Positions 56,669 through 64,000 of a stretch of 64,000 nucleotides of DNA are shown here, piece after piece. This stretch comes from Campylobacter sp. US33a (GTDB lineage: Bacteria > Campylobacterota > Campylobacteria > Campylobacterales > Campylobacteraceae): contig NZ_RYYL01000005.1 of the NCBI RefSeq assembly GCF_004378855.1, positions 1 through 64,000 of the forward strand, written 5' to 3'. The notes under the pieces are model-generated. The model saw only the letters and a list, made by a program, of their open reading frames with translations, was not told the DNA's origin and ran no database searches. Each line of letters opens with the position of its first letter. Within the stretch, counting starts at the first letter, position 1. The position numbers were made by a program, and so were the translations under genes.

Positions 56669-57152
56669 AAATATCATTTTTACAGGCTTTATGGGTAGCG
56701 GTAAGAGCACTATTGCAAAGGCTTTTGCTAGAGAAAATGATCTTGTTTTTTTAGATAGCGATGATTTAATTGAAGCTAAATTTAATCAAAAAATTGTAGA
56801 AATTTTTAAAGAAAAAGGTGAGGAATTTTTTAGAAAAGAAGAGCAAAAAATGGCAGATTTTTTTTGTTCTTGCAAAGGTGCTTCCATAGCAAGCGGCGGA
56901 GGATTTGTAAATGTTTTAGATTTTGAAAAAATAGGCTTTTGTGTGTATTTAAAGGCTTCTTTTTTATATTTACAAAAACGCTTAAGCAAAGATGAACTTG
57001 CTAAAAGACCTTTGTTTAAAGATGAAAATAAAGCAAAAAAATTATATAATGAAAGATTAAAAATTTACGAAAGTAAAGCAAATTTAGTGCTAAATGTAGA
57101 AAATAAAAGTATTGATGAACTTATAAAAGAAATAAAAAAGGTAATATCATGA
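56661..57152 (+). CDS. aroK: Shikimate kinase
   Basis: The frame can be read from a TTG at 56628, but the Walker A motif GFMGSGKST must be near the N-terminus. The ATG at 56658 or 56661 ([16 protein letters not shown]) is the better start, inside the der stop region. Other motifs: LDSDDLIE (Asp), FRKEEQ and GGGFV, and a lid region RPLF. It phosphorylates shikimate on the way to chorismate. Confidence 0.92.
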   Translation: MNKNIIFTGFMGSGKSTIAKAFARENDLVFLDSDDLIEAKFNQKIVEIFKEKGEEFFRKEEQKMADFFCSCKGASIASGGGFVNVLDFEKIGFCVYLKASFLYLQKRLSKDELAKRPLFKDENKAKKLYNERLKIYESKANLVLNVENKSIDELIKEIKKVIS

Positions 57153-58108
57153 GAGTATTAACAGGACTTCAGCCTAGTGGGGATTTACATATAGGCAATT
57201 ATTTTGGTGCTATAAAGCAAATGATTGAAGCACAAAATGAAAATGAAATGTTTATGTTTATTGCAAATTATCATGCTATGACTTCAAGTCAAGATGGCGA
57301 GAAATTAAAACAAAATTCACTAAAAGCCGCAGCAGCTTTTTTAAGTCTTGGTATAGATCCTAATAAAAGTGTATTTTGGCTTCAAAGCGATGTTAAGGAG
57401 ATAGTGGAGCTTTACTGGATCTTGTCACAATTTACACCTATGGGTTTATTAGAACGCGCACATAGTTATAAAGATAAAATAGCCAAAGGCTTAAATGCTT
57501 CTCATGGACTTTTTTCTTATCCTGTTTTGATGGCGGCTGATATTTTACTTTTTAATACGCAAATTGTTCCGGTTGGAAAAGATCAAATTCAGCATGTTGA
57601 AATCGCACGCGATATAGCTTTAAAAGTCAATAATGAATGGGGTGAAATTTTTACCCTACCTCAAGCTAAGGTAAATGAAGAAGTAGCTGTTGTAGTAGGA
57701 ACTGACGGGGCTAAAATGAGTAAATCTTATCAAAATACCATTGATATTTTTGCCACAGAAAAAATTTTAAAAAAACAAATTTCATCCATAGTAACCAATA
57801 GTACTGCTTTAGAAGAGCCAAAAGACTGGCAAAATTGCAATGTATTTAAAATCGCAAAATTATTCTTAAATGAAAGCGAGCAAAAAGCTTTGCAAGATCG
57901 TTATGAAAAGGGTGGCGAAGGCTATGGGCATTTTAAAATGTATTTAAATGAATTAATCAGTACCTATTTTAATGATGCTAAAAAAGAATACGAAAGATTA
58001 CTATCAAATCCTCATGAAATCGATGATGTTTTGCAAATGGGCACAAAAAAAGCAAAAGAACAAGCACAAAAAACTATGCAAAAAATTTATGATAAAATAG
58101 GATTATAA
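57149..58108 (+). CDS. trpS: Tryptophanyl-tRNA synthetase
   Basis: At 319 residues it is a class I Trp[20 protein letters not shown] (HIGN signature) near the N-terminus, and KMSKS ([10 protein letters not shown]) near residue 190. It overlaps aroK by 4 bp. Confidence 0.96.
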   Translation: MRVLTGLQPSGDLHIGNYFGAIKQMIEAQNENEMFMFIANYHAMTSSQDGEKLKQNSLKAAAAFLSLGIDPNKSVFWLQSDVKEIVELYWILSQFTPMGLLERAHSYKDKIAKGLNASHGLFSYPVLMAADILLFNTQIVPVGKDQIQHVEIARDIALKVNNEWGEIFTLPQAKVNEEVAVVVGTDGAKMSKSYQNTIDIFATEKILKKQISSIVTNSTALEEPKDWQNCNVFKIAKLFLNESEQKALQDRYEKGGEGYGHFKMYLNELISTYFNDAKKEYERLLSNPHEIDDVLQMGTKKAKEQAQKTMQKIYDKIGL

Positions 58109-58119
58109 AAGGAGAATTG

Positions 58120-59355
58120 ATGTTGGATTTAAAAAATTTACAAAACAATTTTGAAGAAATTGCAAAAAAATTAAAAACAAAAAAAGTGGATGAAAAATTA
58201 TTAAAAGAATTGAATGATATTTTTATTCTTTTAAAAAAAGAAAGAGCTATATTAGAAGAATTTCAAGCCTTTCAAAATAAATTTAGCAAAGAGCTTGCTA
58301 GTACAGATGACAAAGAAAGCTTAAAAGCAAAATTAAGCGAAAATAAGATTAAAATCAATGAGCAAAACAAAATAGTGAGTGATTTAGAAAATAAACTAGA
58401 AAAAATTGCAAGTGCCGTTCCAAATATCCCTGATGAGTGTGTTCCTGTGGGCGAAGATGAAAATGAAAATGTTGAAATCAAAAAGGTTTTAACGCCTCCT
58501 CAATTTGATTTTACCCCAAAAGAGCATCATGATTTGGGTGAAAGTTTAAATTGGCTTGATTTTGTGCGTGGGGTTAAAATTTCACAAAGTCGTTTTTGCG
58601 TACTTAAAAATGAAGGTGCTTTGCTTAGTCGCGCTTTGGTAAATTATATGATTGATTTTAATAGAAGTCGTGGTTTTGAATTTGTCAATGTACCTTTTTT
58701 AGTAAATAGCGAAACAATGTTTGGCACTGGACAACTTCCTAAATTTAAAGATGATATGTATAAGGTCGAAGATGAAGATCTATATCTTATCTCCACTTCT
58801 GAAATTCCTGTGACAAATCTTTATAGTAGTGAAATCTTAACAAGCGAAAGTTTGCCTATAAAAATGACTTGTTATAGTGCTTGTTTTAGAAAAGAAGCAG
58901 GAAGCGCGGGACGCGATACAAGGGGCATTATCCGCCAACACCAATTTGAAAAAGTTGAGCTTGTAAGCATTACAAAACCCGAACAAAGTGATAGCGTTTT
59001 TAATGAGATGGTAGAATGCGCGAGTGATTTGCTAAGCTCATTAGGTTTAGCACACAGACATTTGATGCTTTGCACTGGTGATTTAGGCTTTAGTGCAGCA
59101 AAAACAATAGACCTTGAAGTATGGATACCATCGCAGAATAAATACCGCGAGATTAGTTCTGTTTCAAATTGTCGTGATTTTCAAGCAAGGCGTGCAAAAA
59201 TTCGCTATAAAAACGAAAAAGGTAAAAATGAACTCGTGCATACTCTAAACGGCTCTTCTTTAGCAGTTGGTAGAACTTTAGTAGCAATTATGGAAAATTA
59301 TCAAGACAAAGAAGGTAAAATCACTATCCCCGATGTACTTAAAAAATATCTATAG
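58120..59355 (+). CDS. serS: Seryl-tRNA synthetase
   Basis: From the ATG at 58120 the product has 411 residues; GGAG at 58111-58114 fits this start better than the TTG at 58117. An N-terminal coiled coil (about 25-110) that binds tRNA-Ser is followed by the class II core with [40 protein letters not shown] (motif 2) and [18 protein letters not shown] (motif 3). Confidence 0.96.
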   Translation: MLDLKNLQNNFEEIAKKLKTKKVDEKLLKELNDIFILLKKERAILEEFQAFQNKFSKELASTDDKESLKAKLSENKIKINEQNKIVSDLENKLEKIASAVPNIPDECVPVGEDENENVEIKKVLTPPQFDFTPKEHHDLGESLNWLDFVRGVKISQSRFCVLKNEGALLSRALVNYMIDFNRSRGFEFVNVPFLVNSETMFGTGQLPKFKDDMYKVEDEDLYLISTSEIPVTNLYSSEILTSESLPIKMTCYSACFRKEAGSAGRDTRGIIRQHQFEKVELVSITKPEQSDSVFNEMVECASDLLSSLGLAHRHLMLCTGDLGFSAAKTIDLEVWIPSQNKYREISSVSNCRDFQARRAKIRYKNEKGKNELVHTLNGSSLAVGRTLVAIMENYQDKEGKITIPDVLKKYL

Positions 59356-59364
59356 GTAAAAACC

Positions 59365-61761
59365 ATGGCAGAAGAAATTATTCTCAAAGAAGATGATAGC
59401 AAACAAAACGAACAAGAAAACCTCAATCAAACCGTTGAAAATTCAAATCTTGATGAACAAGAAGAAATGTTTGAACTTGGAAAAAACGAAGAAGGTGCTC
59501 AAAACAACAACGAAACTCATCAAGCTACTTTTGAGGAGCAAAAAACCAATAATTCGTGGCTTAAAGGGAAAAAATTTATTGTTTTATTAAGCATTTTATG
59601 TGTAGTGTTAATAGCATTACTTATTTTTGTTTTCTATCTCTTTTTTGGAAACAAAGAAGAAAGTTCTAAAATTGTCTTAACGACCCCACAAGCCCAAATT
59701 CCGAAAGATAATTTTTCTGCCAAATTTGAAATGCAAAAAATCGAAGATATGGTGCAAAAAGCAAACGCCCTTTACCTTAAAGGAGAAATCGAACAAGCTT
59801 TAAAAGTATATGAACAAATTGCAGTTTATAGTGAAGCCATTTCAAACTACAATTTAGGTGTTTCTCAAATGAAACAAGCTAATTACGCACTAGCACTTGA
59901 AAGCTTTAAAAAAGCCATTGCGAGTAAAGAAAATCAAACTGTGGCAGCCATCAATGCAGCTGTTTGTGCTTTGCATTTAGGTAATGAGAAACTCTTTCAA
60001 TATTATATTGATTTAGCTTATGTGTATTTATCCAATGAGGGAGATTCTAAGCTTTTTAATTATTATTTAAGTTTAATTAATTATTACAAGGGTTATTATC
60101 TAGAGTCTCTACAAATGCTTCAAAAAACACAAGTTGAACCTTACACAGATAATGCTAAATATTTGGGTGCAAAAATTTATGCACAAATAAATTTAGATAA
60201 ACAAGCTATTGCAAATTTACAAGAACAAGAAAGTTACGAAGCAAGTTTGCCTTTAGGACTTTTATATGCAAGAATGGGTGAATGGGATAAAGCAAAACCA
60301 GCTCTTGATCGTGCTACAAAAATCGACGCATTAAGCAATCAAGCCCTAAGTGCACTTTCTTTAGTAGAATTAAAAACCGGAATGTATCAAAATCTTATTA
60401 CAAAAATAAGTAATAAAAATAAAGCAGAACAAGCACAAATTTTAGGCATTTACAAAATCAAAACTGAACTTAAAAAAGAACTTTTTAATATAAGCATTGC
60501 ACAAAGTAAATTTACAAAAGACTTCTTAAGTGATTTTCACAACCAAGCCGATCTTTTATTTTATTTTGCTCCTTATCAAGTTTTTGATTCTTCTCAAGCT
60601 TTTGACTATATCAACAAAGCTAATGCCACAGCTTTTTTAGAAGATGAGCAAAGTAATAACTCATATTTAAATAAAGGCAATGCCCTATCTTCAATAAATG
60701 CAAAACTTGCTAAAATCATTATGCAAGCCTTTAATTATAAACTCAGAGACGCTAACGAAGCTTTTAAAAATTTACTTCAAAATCACAAAGAGCACAGTGT
60801 TTTAAATTATAATCTTGCCTTATCCTATGCACAATTAAAAAATTATGACCAAGCGTATAAATACTTTACCACAAGCTATCATTTAGATCCCACAAATTAT
60901 ACCGCTGGTGCATTTGCAATACTGAGTGCAAAAATGATAAAACAAGACTTCACAAAATTGAATAATGAAATTTTAGAAAATATCAATGCTGATTCAAATT
61001 TTAATTCTCAAATATCAAGAAATATTATTTTACTCGCAAATAACGACTATGCAGCAACACTACCTTATTTAGATGAAGAAAATCAAAGCAAAAATCCATT
61101 AAATTTTATTTTTAGAGCTATTATTGCTAAAAATAATAACTTACACAATCGATCAGACCTTGAAATTGCTAATTTAAAAAAAGCCTTACCAAAAGACATC
61201 ATAGCAAATATTTTATTCTTTAACTCCCAAAATTCAAATTTAAATATTAAAGAATATGCCAAAAATGCTCAGCTTTATTTCCAGAATAGTTCGCTTGATT
61301 ATAATGCTTTATTTGGTGGTGCTAGTGTGGTTTTGGAAAACTATGTCACACTCATGCAAATTACCGGACTTTTAAATCAAGAAAGAGAAAAACTCAAACA
61401 TCAATTAAGTATCAGTAAAGAAAATTCACAAGGTATTACTTTAGCTTTAGCCTATATGGATATTTTTGCAAGACAATTTCAAGAATCTTACGCACTTTAT
61501 AATATACTTATAGATGAATACCAAATTAAAGATTCCAACACCTTATTTTTAGCTGCCGTAGCCGCAATAGGAGCCAATAATCCAAATTCAGCGGTAGCAC
61601 TTTTAGAACTAGCAAAATTACAAAATAATCAAAATCAAGAAGCAAGAGTAGCACTAGGCTTATTGTATCATCAACTTGAAAATTACGAACCCGCTTTATA
61701 CCAATACGAGCGTATAGAAAATAATTTCAAAAGTAAATTTTTTACCTTCGATATCAAATAA
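59365..61761 (+). CDS. pflB: Flagellar motor protein PflB (TPR, paralysed-flagella)
   Basis: The 798 residues consist of an acidic Asn/Gln-rich cytoplasmic segment (1-68), one membrane helix (about 70-94, FIVLLSILCVVLIALLIFVFYLFF) and a large periplasmic part made of TPR repeats (for example AISNYNLGVSQMKQANYALALESFKKAI). It matches Cj0390 of C. jejuni, named PflB, part of the periplasmic disk that anchors extra stator units around the flagellar motor. It is unrelated to pyruvate-formate lyase. The gene follows serS, and a hairpin ends it. Next to it on the other strand is a gene with a sigma-28-like promoter. Confidence 0.85.
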   Translation: MAEEIILKEDDSKQNEQENLNQTVENSNLDEQEEMFELGKNEEGAQNNNETHQATFEEQKTNNSWLKGKKFIVLLSILCVVLIALLIFVFYLFFGNKEESSKIVLTTPQAQIPKDNFSAKFEMQKIEDMVQKANALYLKGEIEQALKVYEQIAVYSEAISNYNLGVSQMKQANYALALESFKKAIASKENQTVAAINAAVCALHLGNEKLFQYYIDLAYVYLSNEGDSKLFNYYLSLINYYKGYYLESLQMLQKTQVEPYTDNAKYLGAKIYAQINLDKQAIANLQEQESYEASLPLGLLYARMGEWDKAKPALDRATKIDALSNQALSALSLVELKTGMYQNLITKISNKNKAEQAQILGIYKIKTELKKELFNISIAQSKFTKDFLSDFHNQADLLFYFAPYQVFDSSQAFDYINKANATAFLEDEQSNNSYLNKGNALSSINAKLAKIIMQAFNYKLRDANEAFKNLLQNHKEHSVLNYNLALSYAQLKNYDQAYKYFTTSYHLDPTNYTAGAFAILSAKMIKQDFTKLNNEILENINADSNFNSQISRNIILLANNDYAATLPYLDEENQSKNPLNFIFRAIIAKNNNLHNRSDLEIANLKKALPKDIIANILFFNSQNSNLNIKEYAKNAQLYFQNSSLDYNALFGGASVVLENYVTLMQITGLLNQEREKLKHQLSISKENSQGITLALAYMDIFARQFQESYALYNILIDEYQIKDSNTLFLAAVAAIGANNPNSAVALLELAKLQNNQNQEARVALGLLYHQLENYEPALYQYERIENNFKSKFFTFDIK

Positions 61762-61762
61762 A

Positions 61763-61788
61763 TTCAAACCTAGAAAACTAGGTTTGAA
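61763..61788. terminator. Bidirectional terminator between pflB and the next gene
   Basis: Perfect 11-bp arms TTCAAACCTAG / CTAGGTTTGAA around AAAA, between convergent genes. Confidence 0.8.
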
Positions 61789-61802
61789 AAGCATTACAAG
61801 GA

Positions 61803-62432
61803 TCAAACTTTTACATCAAGAGTTTTTCCACCAAGCTCATCGATTCTAGCACTAACTTTTTCTATAGCTTTAGTGATGGTATCTTGGCTGATTTTTGGAA
61901 GCTCGCCACCCCACAATTTTTCGGCTTGCTCAAACCCCATTTTCATACCTTCAAAACCTTTTTGTAATTTTTCAAGATTATCTCCTGCACCTTGAATAAC
62001 AAAATCAGCTATCCTATTTGCAGTGTTTTCAACTCCAAAAAACCCCTCTTCGCTTACTAAAGCGTTTAATTCATCAGGATTCATAGTGAGTATATCCTTG
62101 CCGTTATAGCCAATAGATGAAAAATCAATTCCTTGCAATATCGTACTTGCTTTTTGCATTAAGTTTGCATCAAAAATTCCAGAACTTCCGCTCTGCGCTT
62201 TTAAATTACCAAAACTTGCATTAAGCACTTGTTGATTAAATTCCATCAAATAAAGCGTACTAATACCCTTACCGCCTAAAGAATTTAACTCTTCTAAAGT
62301 CTTTTTATCAATATTAGAGCTATATTTTGCACTTTGAGTATTAATACTACTTGTACTCTCCTTTTTGGAATTTAGATCTTTATTGCTAACCTGTGTCTGC
62401 GTTGCACTATTTGCATAAGTATTTATTTGCAT
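61803..62432 (-). CDS. Cj0391c-like protein, probably flagella co-regulated
   Basis: The 209 residues begin with a Ser/Thr/Asn/Gln-rich N-terminal 45 (MQINTYANSATQTQVSNKDL) typical of proteins exported by the flagellar secretion system or of flagellar secreted proteins, then a helical region. No enzyme motif is seen. A sigma-28-type -10 (CGATAT, 62462-62467) lies 30 bp upstream. In C. jejuni this locus is, as I recall, among those controlled with flagellin, and the neighbour is the motor gene pflB. AAAAGGAG precedes the ATG. Confidence 0.7.
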   Translation of the reverse strand: MQINTYANSATQTQVSNKDLNSKKESTSSINTQSAKYSSNIDKKTLEELNSLGGKGISTLYLMEFNQQVLNASFGNLKAQSGSSGIFDANLMQKASTILQGIDFSSIGYNGKDILTMNPDELNALVSEEGFFGVENTANRIADFVIQGAGDNLEKLQKGFEGMKMGFEQAEKLWGGELPKISQDTITKAIEKVSARIDELGGKTLDVKV

Positions 62433-62461
62433 CGCTACTCCTTTTATTGTGAGGTAAAATT

Positions 62462-62489
62462 CATATCGGTTATTTGATTATTTTTTTGA
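62462..62489 (-). promoter_or_regulatory. Sigma-28-type promoter
   Basis: On the - strand CCGATATG (CGATAT at 62462-62467) matches the Campylobacter FliA -10. About 15-16 bp upstream is TCAAA, a weak match to the -35 TAAA. The position is right for the gene starting at 62432. Confidence 0.6.
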
Positions 62490-62568
62490 TATAAGTTTTT
62501 TCTTTAAAAAGTGTTATTTTCTAAAAGTAACAAGAATTGAAGATTTCTAAATTGTATTTTAAAAAATA

Positions 62569-62926
62569 TGGTGGAAGCGAGGGGAATTGAACCCCTGTCC
62601 AAAAATAACCCCACAAAGACTTCTACATGCTTAGCAAAGGTGAAAATTTCATCTAGCCAAACTCACCTTCCAAAATTTTAAGCTAGACTAAGACTTTAAT
62701 TTCAACTAAAAGTTGTCAATTTTTAATCTACACTATCAAAAATGACCAAAAATTAAGCTAGATAGTATCACTTAAATTTCGGGCTCAACTGAACTTACGC
62801 AGCTTTAGCGTAAGCAGGAGCGAATTTAACGTTGTTTGCGTTTAATTTTATGTGGGCTTTTTACGCTTTGCCCAAAGCGACATGCCATCTAAGCAGACTT
62901 ACTCCTGTCGAAGCCAAGTCGCTCCC
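62569..62926 (-). ncRNA. ssrA: Transfer-messenger RNA
   Basis: The 358-nt RNA has a tRNA-like domain from both ends: 5' GGGAGCG pairs with 3' CGCTTCC, followed by A and CCA (62569-62571), and GGTTCAATTCC T arm. The tag frame is at 62839-62795 and encodes ANNVKFAPAYAKAA followed by TAA, the C. jejuni tag as I know it. It rescues ribosomes stalled on broken mRNA. The 5' end follows the stop of the upstream gene by one base. Confidence 0.97.
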
Positions 62927-62927
62927 A

Positions 62928-63338
62928 TTATTTGGAAATAATACTTGGAACATTAACAATTAAAGGATTAAAAACAGCTAAAACAGAGTCATCATTTTCG
63001 TAAGATTGGCAATACTTTTCAAACTGATCGCTCATCAAAAGCATCCAATCTGTAAATTCATCGCTCGCAGGACCTTCAAAACGATTTGCTTGCGCCATCA
63101 TTTCTTCACAAAATACACAAAAATCAGTCACTTCTTCAAGATTAAGCCTTCTTGCAGCCCAAGCAGTATTATGTGCTAAAGTTTCAAGCTCTTTTATGGC
63201 CTCTTTATAACGCACACTATCACTTCCAAGCTTGATGATTAAAGGTTCAAATCTATCGCACATCGTCCTAAAAAATTGCAAAAATTTTTCTATATCATCA
63301 ATCTCATAGTCTAATTCTAGTTTTGTTAAAATTCCCAT
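62928..63338 (-). CDS. Conserved hypothetical helical protein
   Basis: The 136 residues are predicted to be almost wholly helical and acidic (LELDYEIDDIEKFLQFFRTM..., LETLAHNTAWAARRLNLEEV). Three Cys and several aromatics are in the helices. It matches, from memory, the uncharacterised protein next to ruvB in C. jejuni (Cj1361c). No domain is named. It is divergent from ruvB (gap 89 bp) and is followed on the same strand by ssrA after one base. Confidence 0.7.
   Translation of the reverse strand: MGILTKLELDYEIDDIEKFLQFFRTMCDRFEPLIIKLGSDSVRYKEAIKELETLAHNTAWAARRLNLEEVTDFCVFCEEMMAQANRFEGPASDEFTDWMLLMSDQFEKYCQSYENDDSVLAVFNPLIVNVPSIISK
62938..62943 (-). promoter_or_regulatory. Possible ssrA -10 box inside the upstream gene
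   Basis: TATTAT lies on the - strand about 12 bp before the mature 5' end of ssrA, within the last codons of the gene ending at 62928. A normal -35 is hard to see. RNase P would trim the few bases of leader. Confidence 0.4.
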
Positions 63339-63427
63339 TTTTAAACCATGTTGTTAAAGTTTAATGCAAATTCTAGCAAATTTTGGATAAAATTAAAATT
63401 TTTTAAAACAAAAATTGATGGAAAAAA

Positions 63428-64000
63428 ATGGATAGAATTGTAGAAATTGAAAAATATTCTTTTGATGAAACTTATGAAACAAGTCTAAGACCATCTAGTT
63501 TTGATGGTTATATAGGTCAAGAAAATATCAAAAAAAATCTAAATATTTTCATAAAAGCCGCAAAAAAAAGAAATGAATGCTTAGATCATATATTATTTAG
63601 CGGTCCTGCAGGACTTGGAAAGACAACTCTAGCAAATATCATTTCTTACGAAATGAATTCAAACATCAAAACAACAGCCGCACCCATGATAGAAAAAAGT
63701 GGAGATTTAGCTGCAATTTTAACCAATTTACAAGAAGGAGATATTTTATTTATTGATGAAATTCATAGACTTTCTCCCGCAATCGAAGAAGTGCTTTATC
63801 CTGCTATGGAAGATTTTCGCCTTGATATTATCATTGGTAGCGGTCCTGCAGCACAAACAATAAAAATTGATTTACCAAAATTCACACTCATAGGCGCTAC
63901 AACTCGTGCTGGAATGCTTAGCAACCCTTTACGCGATCGCTTTGGTATGCAATTTAGACTTGAATTTTATAAAAATGAAGAATTGGCCATCATCTTAGAA
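63428..64000 (+). CDS. ruvB: Holliday junction helicase RuvB, 3' end outside window
   Basis: The 191 visible codons match Ruv[20 protein letters not shown] at the N-terminus, Walker [12 protein letters not shown] (near residue 60), Walker [12 protein letters not shown], sensor 1 [10 protein letters not shown], and the Arg finger region NPLRDRFG. RuvB drives branch migration with RuvA. About 140 more residues with the DNA-binding C-terminal domain should follow outside the window. Confidence 0.96.
   Translation, partial: MDRIVEIEKYSFDETYETSLRPSSFDGYIGQENIKKNLNIFIKAAKKRNECLDHILFSGPAGLGKTTLANIISYEMNSNIKTTAAPMIEKSGDLAAILTNLQEGDILFIDEIHRLSPAIEEVLYPAMEDFRLDIIIGSGPAAQTIKIDLPKFTLIGATTRAGMLSNPLRDRFGMQFRLEFYKNEELAIILE

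Noticed and set aside
1-64000. CRISPR array or cas genes, rRNA operons
   Set aside because: No regularly spaced direct repeats of 25-37 bp and no cas or rRNA sequence were seen on either strand.

Overview
The window is AT-rich, densely coded DNA of a Campylobacter from the jejuni/coli group. The diagnosis rests on three things. The tmRNA encodes the tag ANNVKFAPAYAKAA, which I know from C. jejuni. Many gene runs keep the C. jejuni order (hemH, alaS-maf-pbpA, clpB, ctpA-purCSQ-plsC-crcB-htpG, cprSR-htrA-cbpA-hspR-kefB-glyS, pyrF-nusB-ribH-kdsA-der-aroK-trpS-serS-pflB). Short homopolymer tracts of the phase-variation type are present. These runs are joined differently from the C. jejuni NCTC 11168 order as I remember it, so this is a rearranged relative.

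Bases 1 to about 9,070 are one end of a contractile-tailed, Mu-like (CJIE1-type) prophage: an unknown protein cut by the window edge, tail sheath, tail tube, a tail-assembly chaperone with a -1 frameshift site, tape measure, a gpG-like morphogenesis protein, a Dam-type methylase, a small ankyrin-like protein and an S24 repressor. Past the repressor lies about 480 bp of non-coding DNA with five copies of GATAGTTACAT. It abuts the severed 5' end of a WG-repeat lipoprotein gene, so the prophage seems to sit inside that gene.

Bases 9.1-18.5 kb are accessory. They hold two large WG-repeat lipoprotein genes (one split by a frameshift at a T7 tract), a DUF805 protein, hemH, an unknown multispanning membrane protein, a broken gene with a G9 tract that may be phase variable, and a sugar-type oxidoreductase/aminotransferase pair.

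Bases 18.6-37.2 kb carry core genes: alaS-maf-pbpA, a lineage-specific sugar isomerase/MFS pair, clpB, a CsoR/FrmR-type repressor, ctpA, purC-purS-purQ, plsC, crcB, htpG and a rhodanese. Bases 37.2-50.9 kb carry cprS-cprR-htrA, cbpA-hspR, two monovalent-cation antiporters, glyS, an M23 peptidase and ribBA. clpB and cbpA have near-identical HspR-type operators over strong sigma-70 promoters, so the heat-shock genes form a visible regulon.

Bases 50.9-52 kb hold tRNA-Gln, initiator tRNA-Met and a decayed integrase beside the tRNA, which marks an old island site. Bases 51.9-64 kb hold pyrF-nusB-ribH-kdsA-EamA, der-aroK-trpS-serS-pflB, a gene with a sigma-28-like promoter next to pflB, ssrA, a conserved helical protein and the start of ruvB, which runs off the window.
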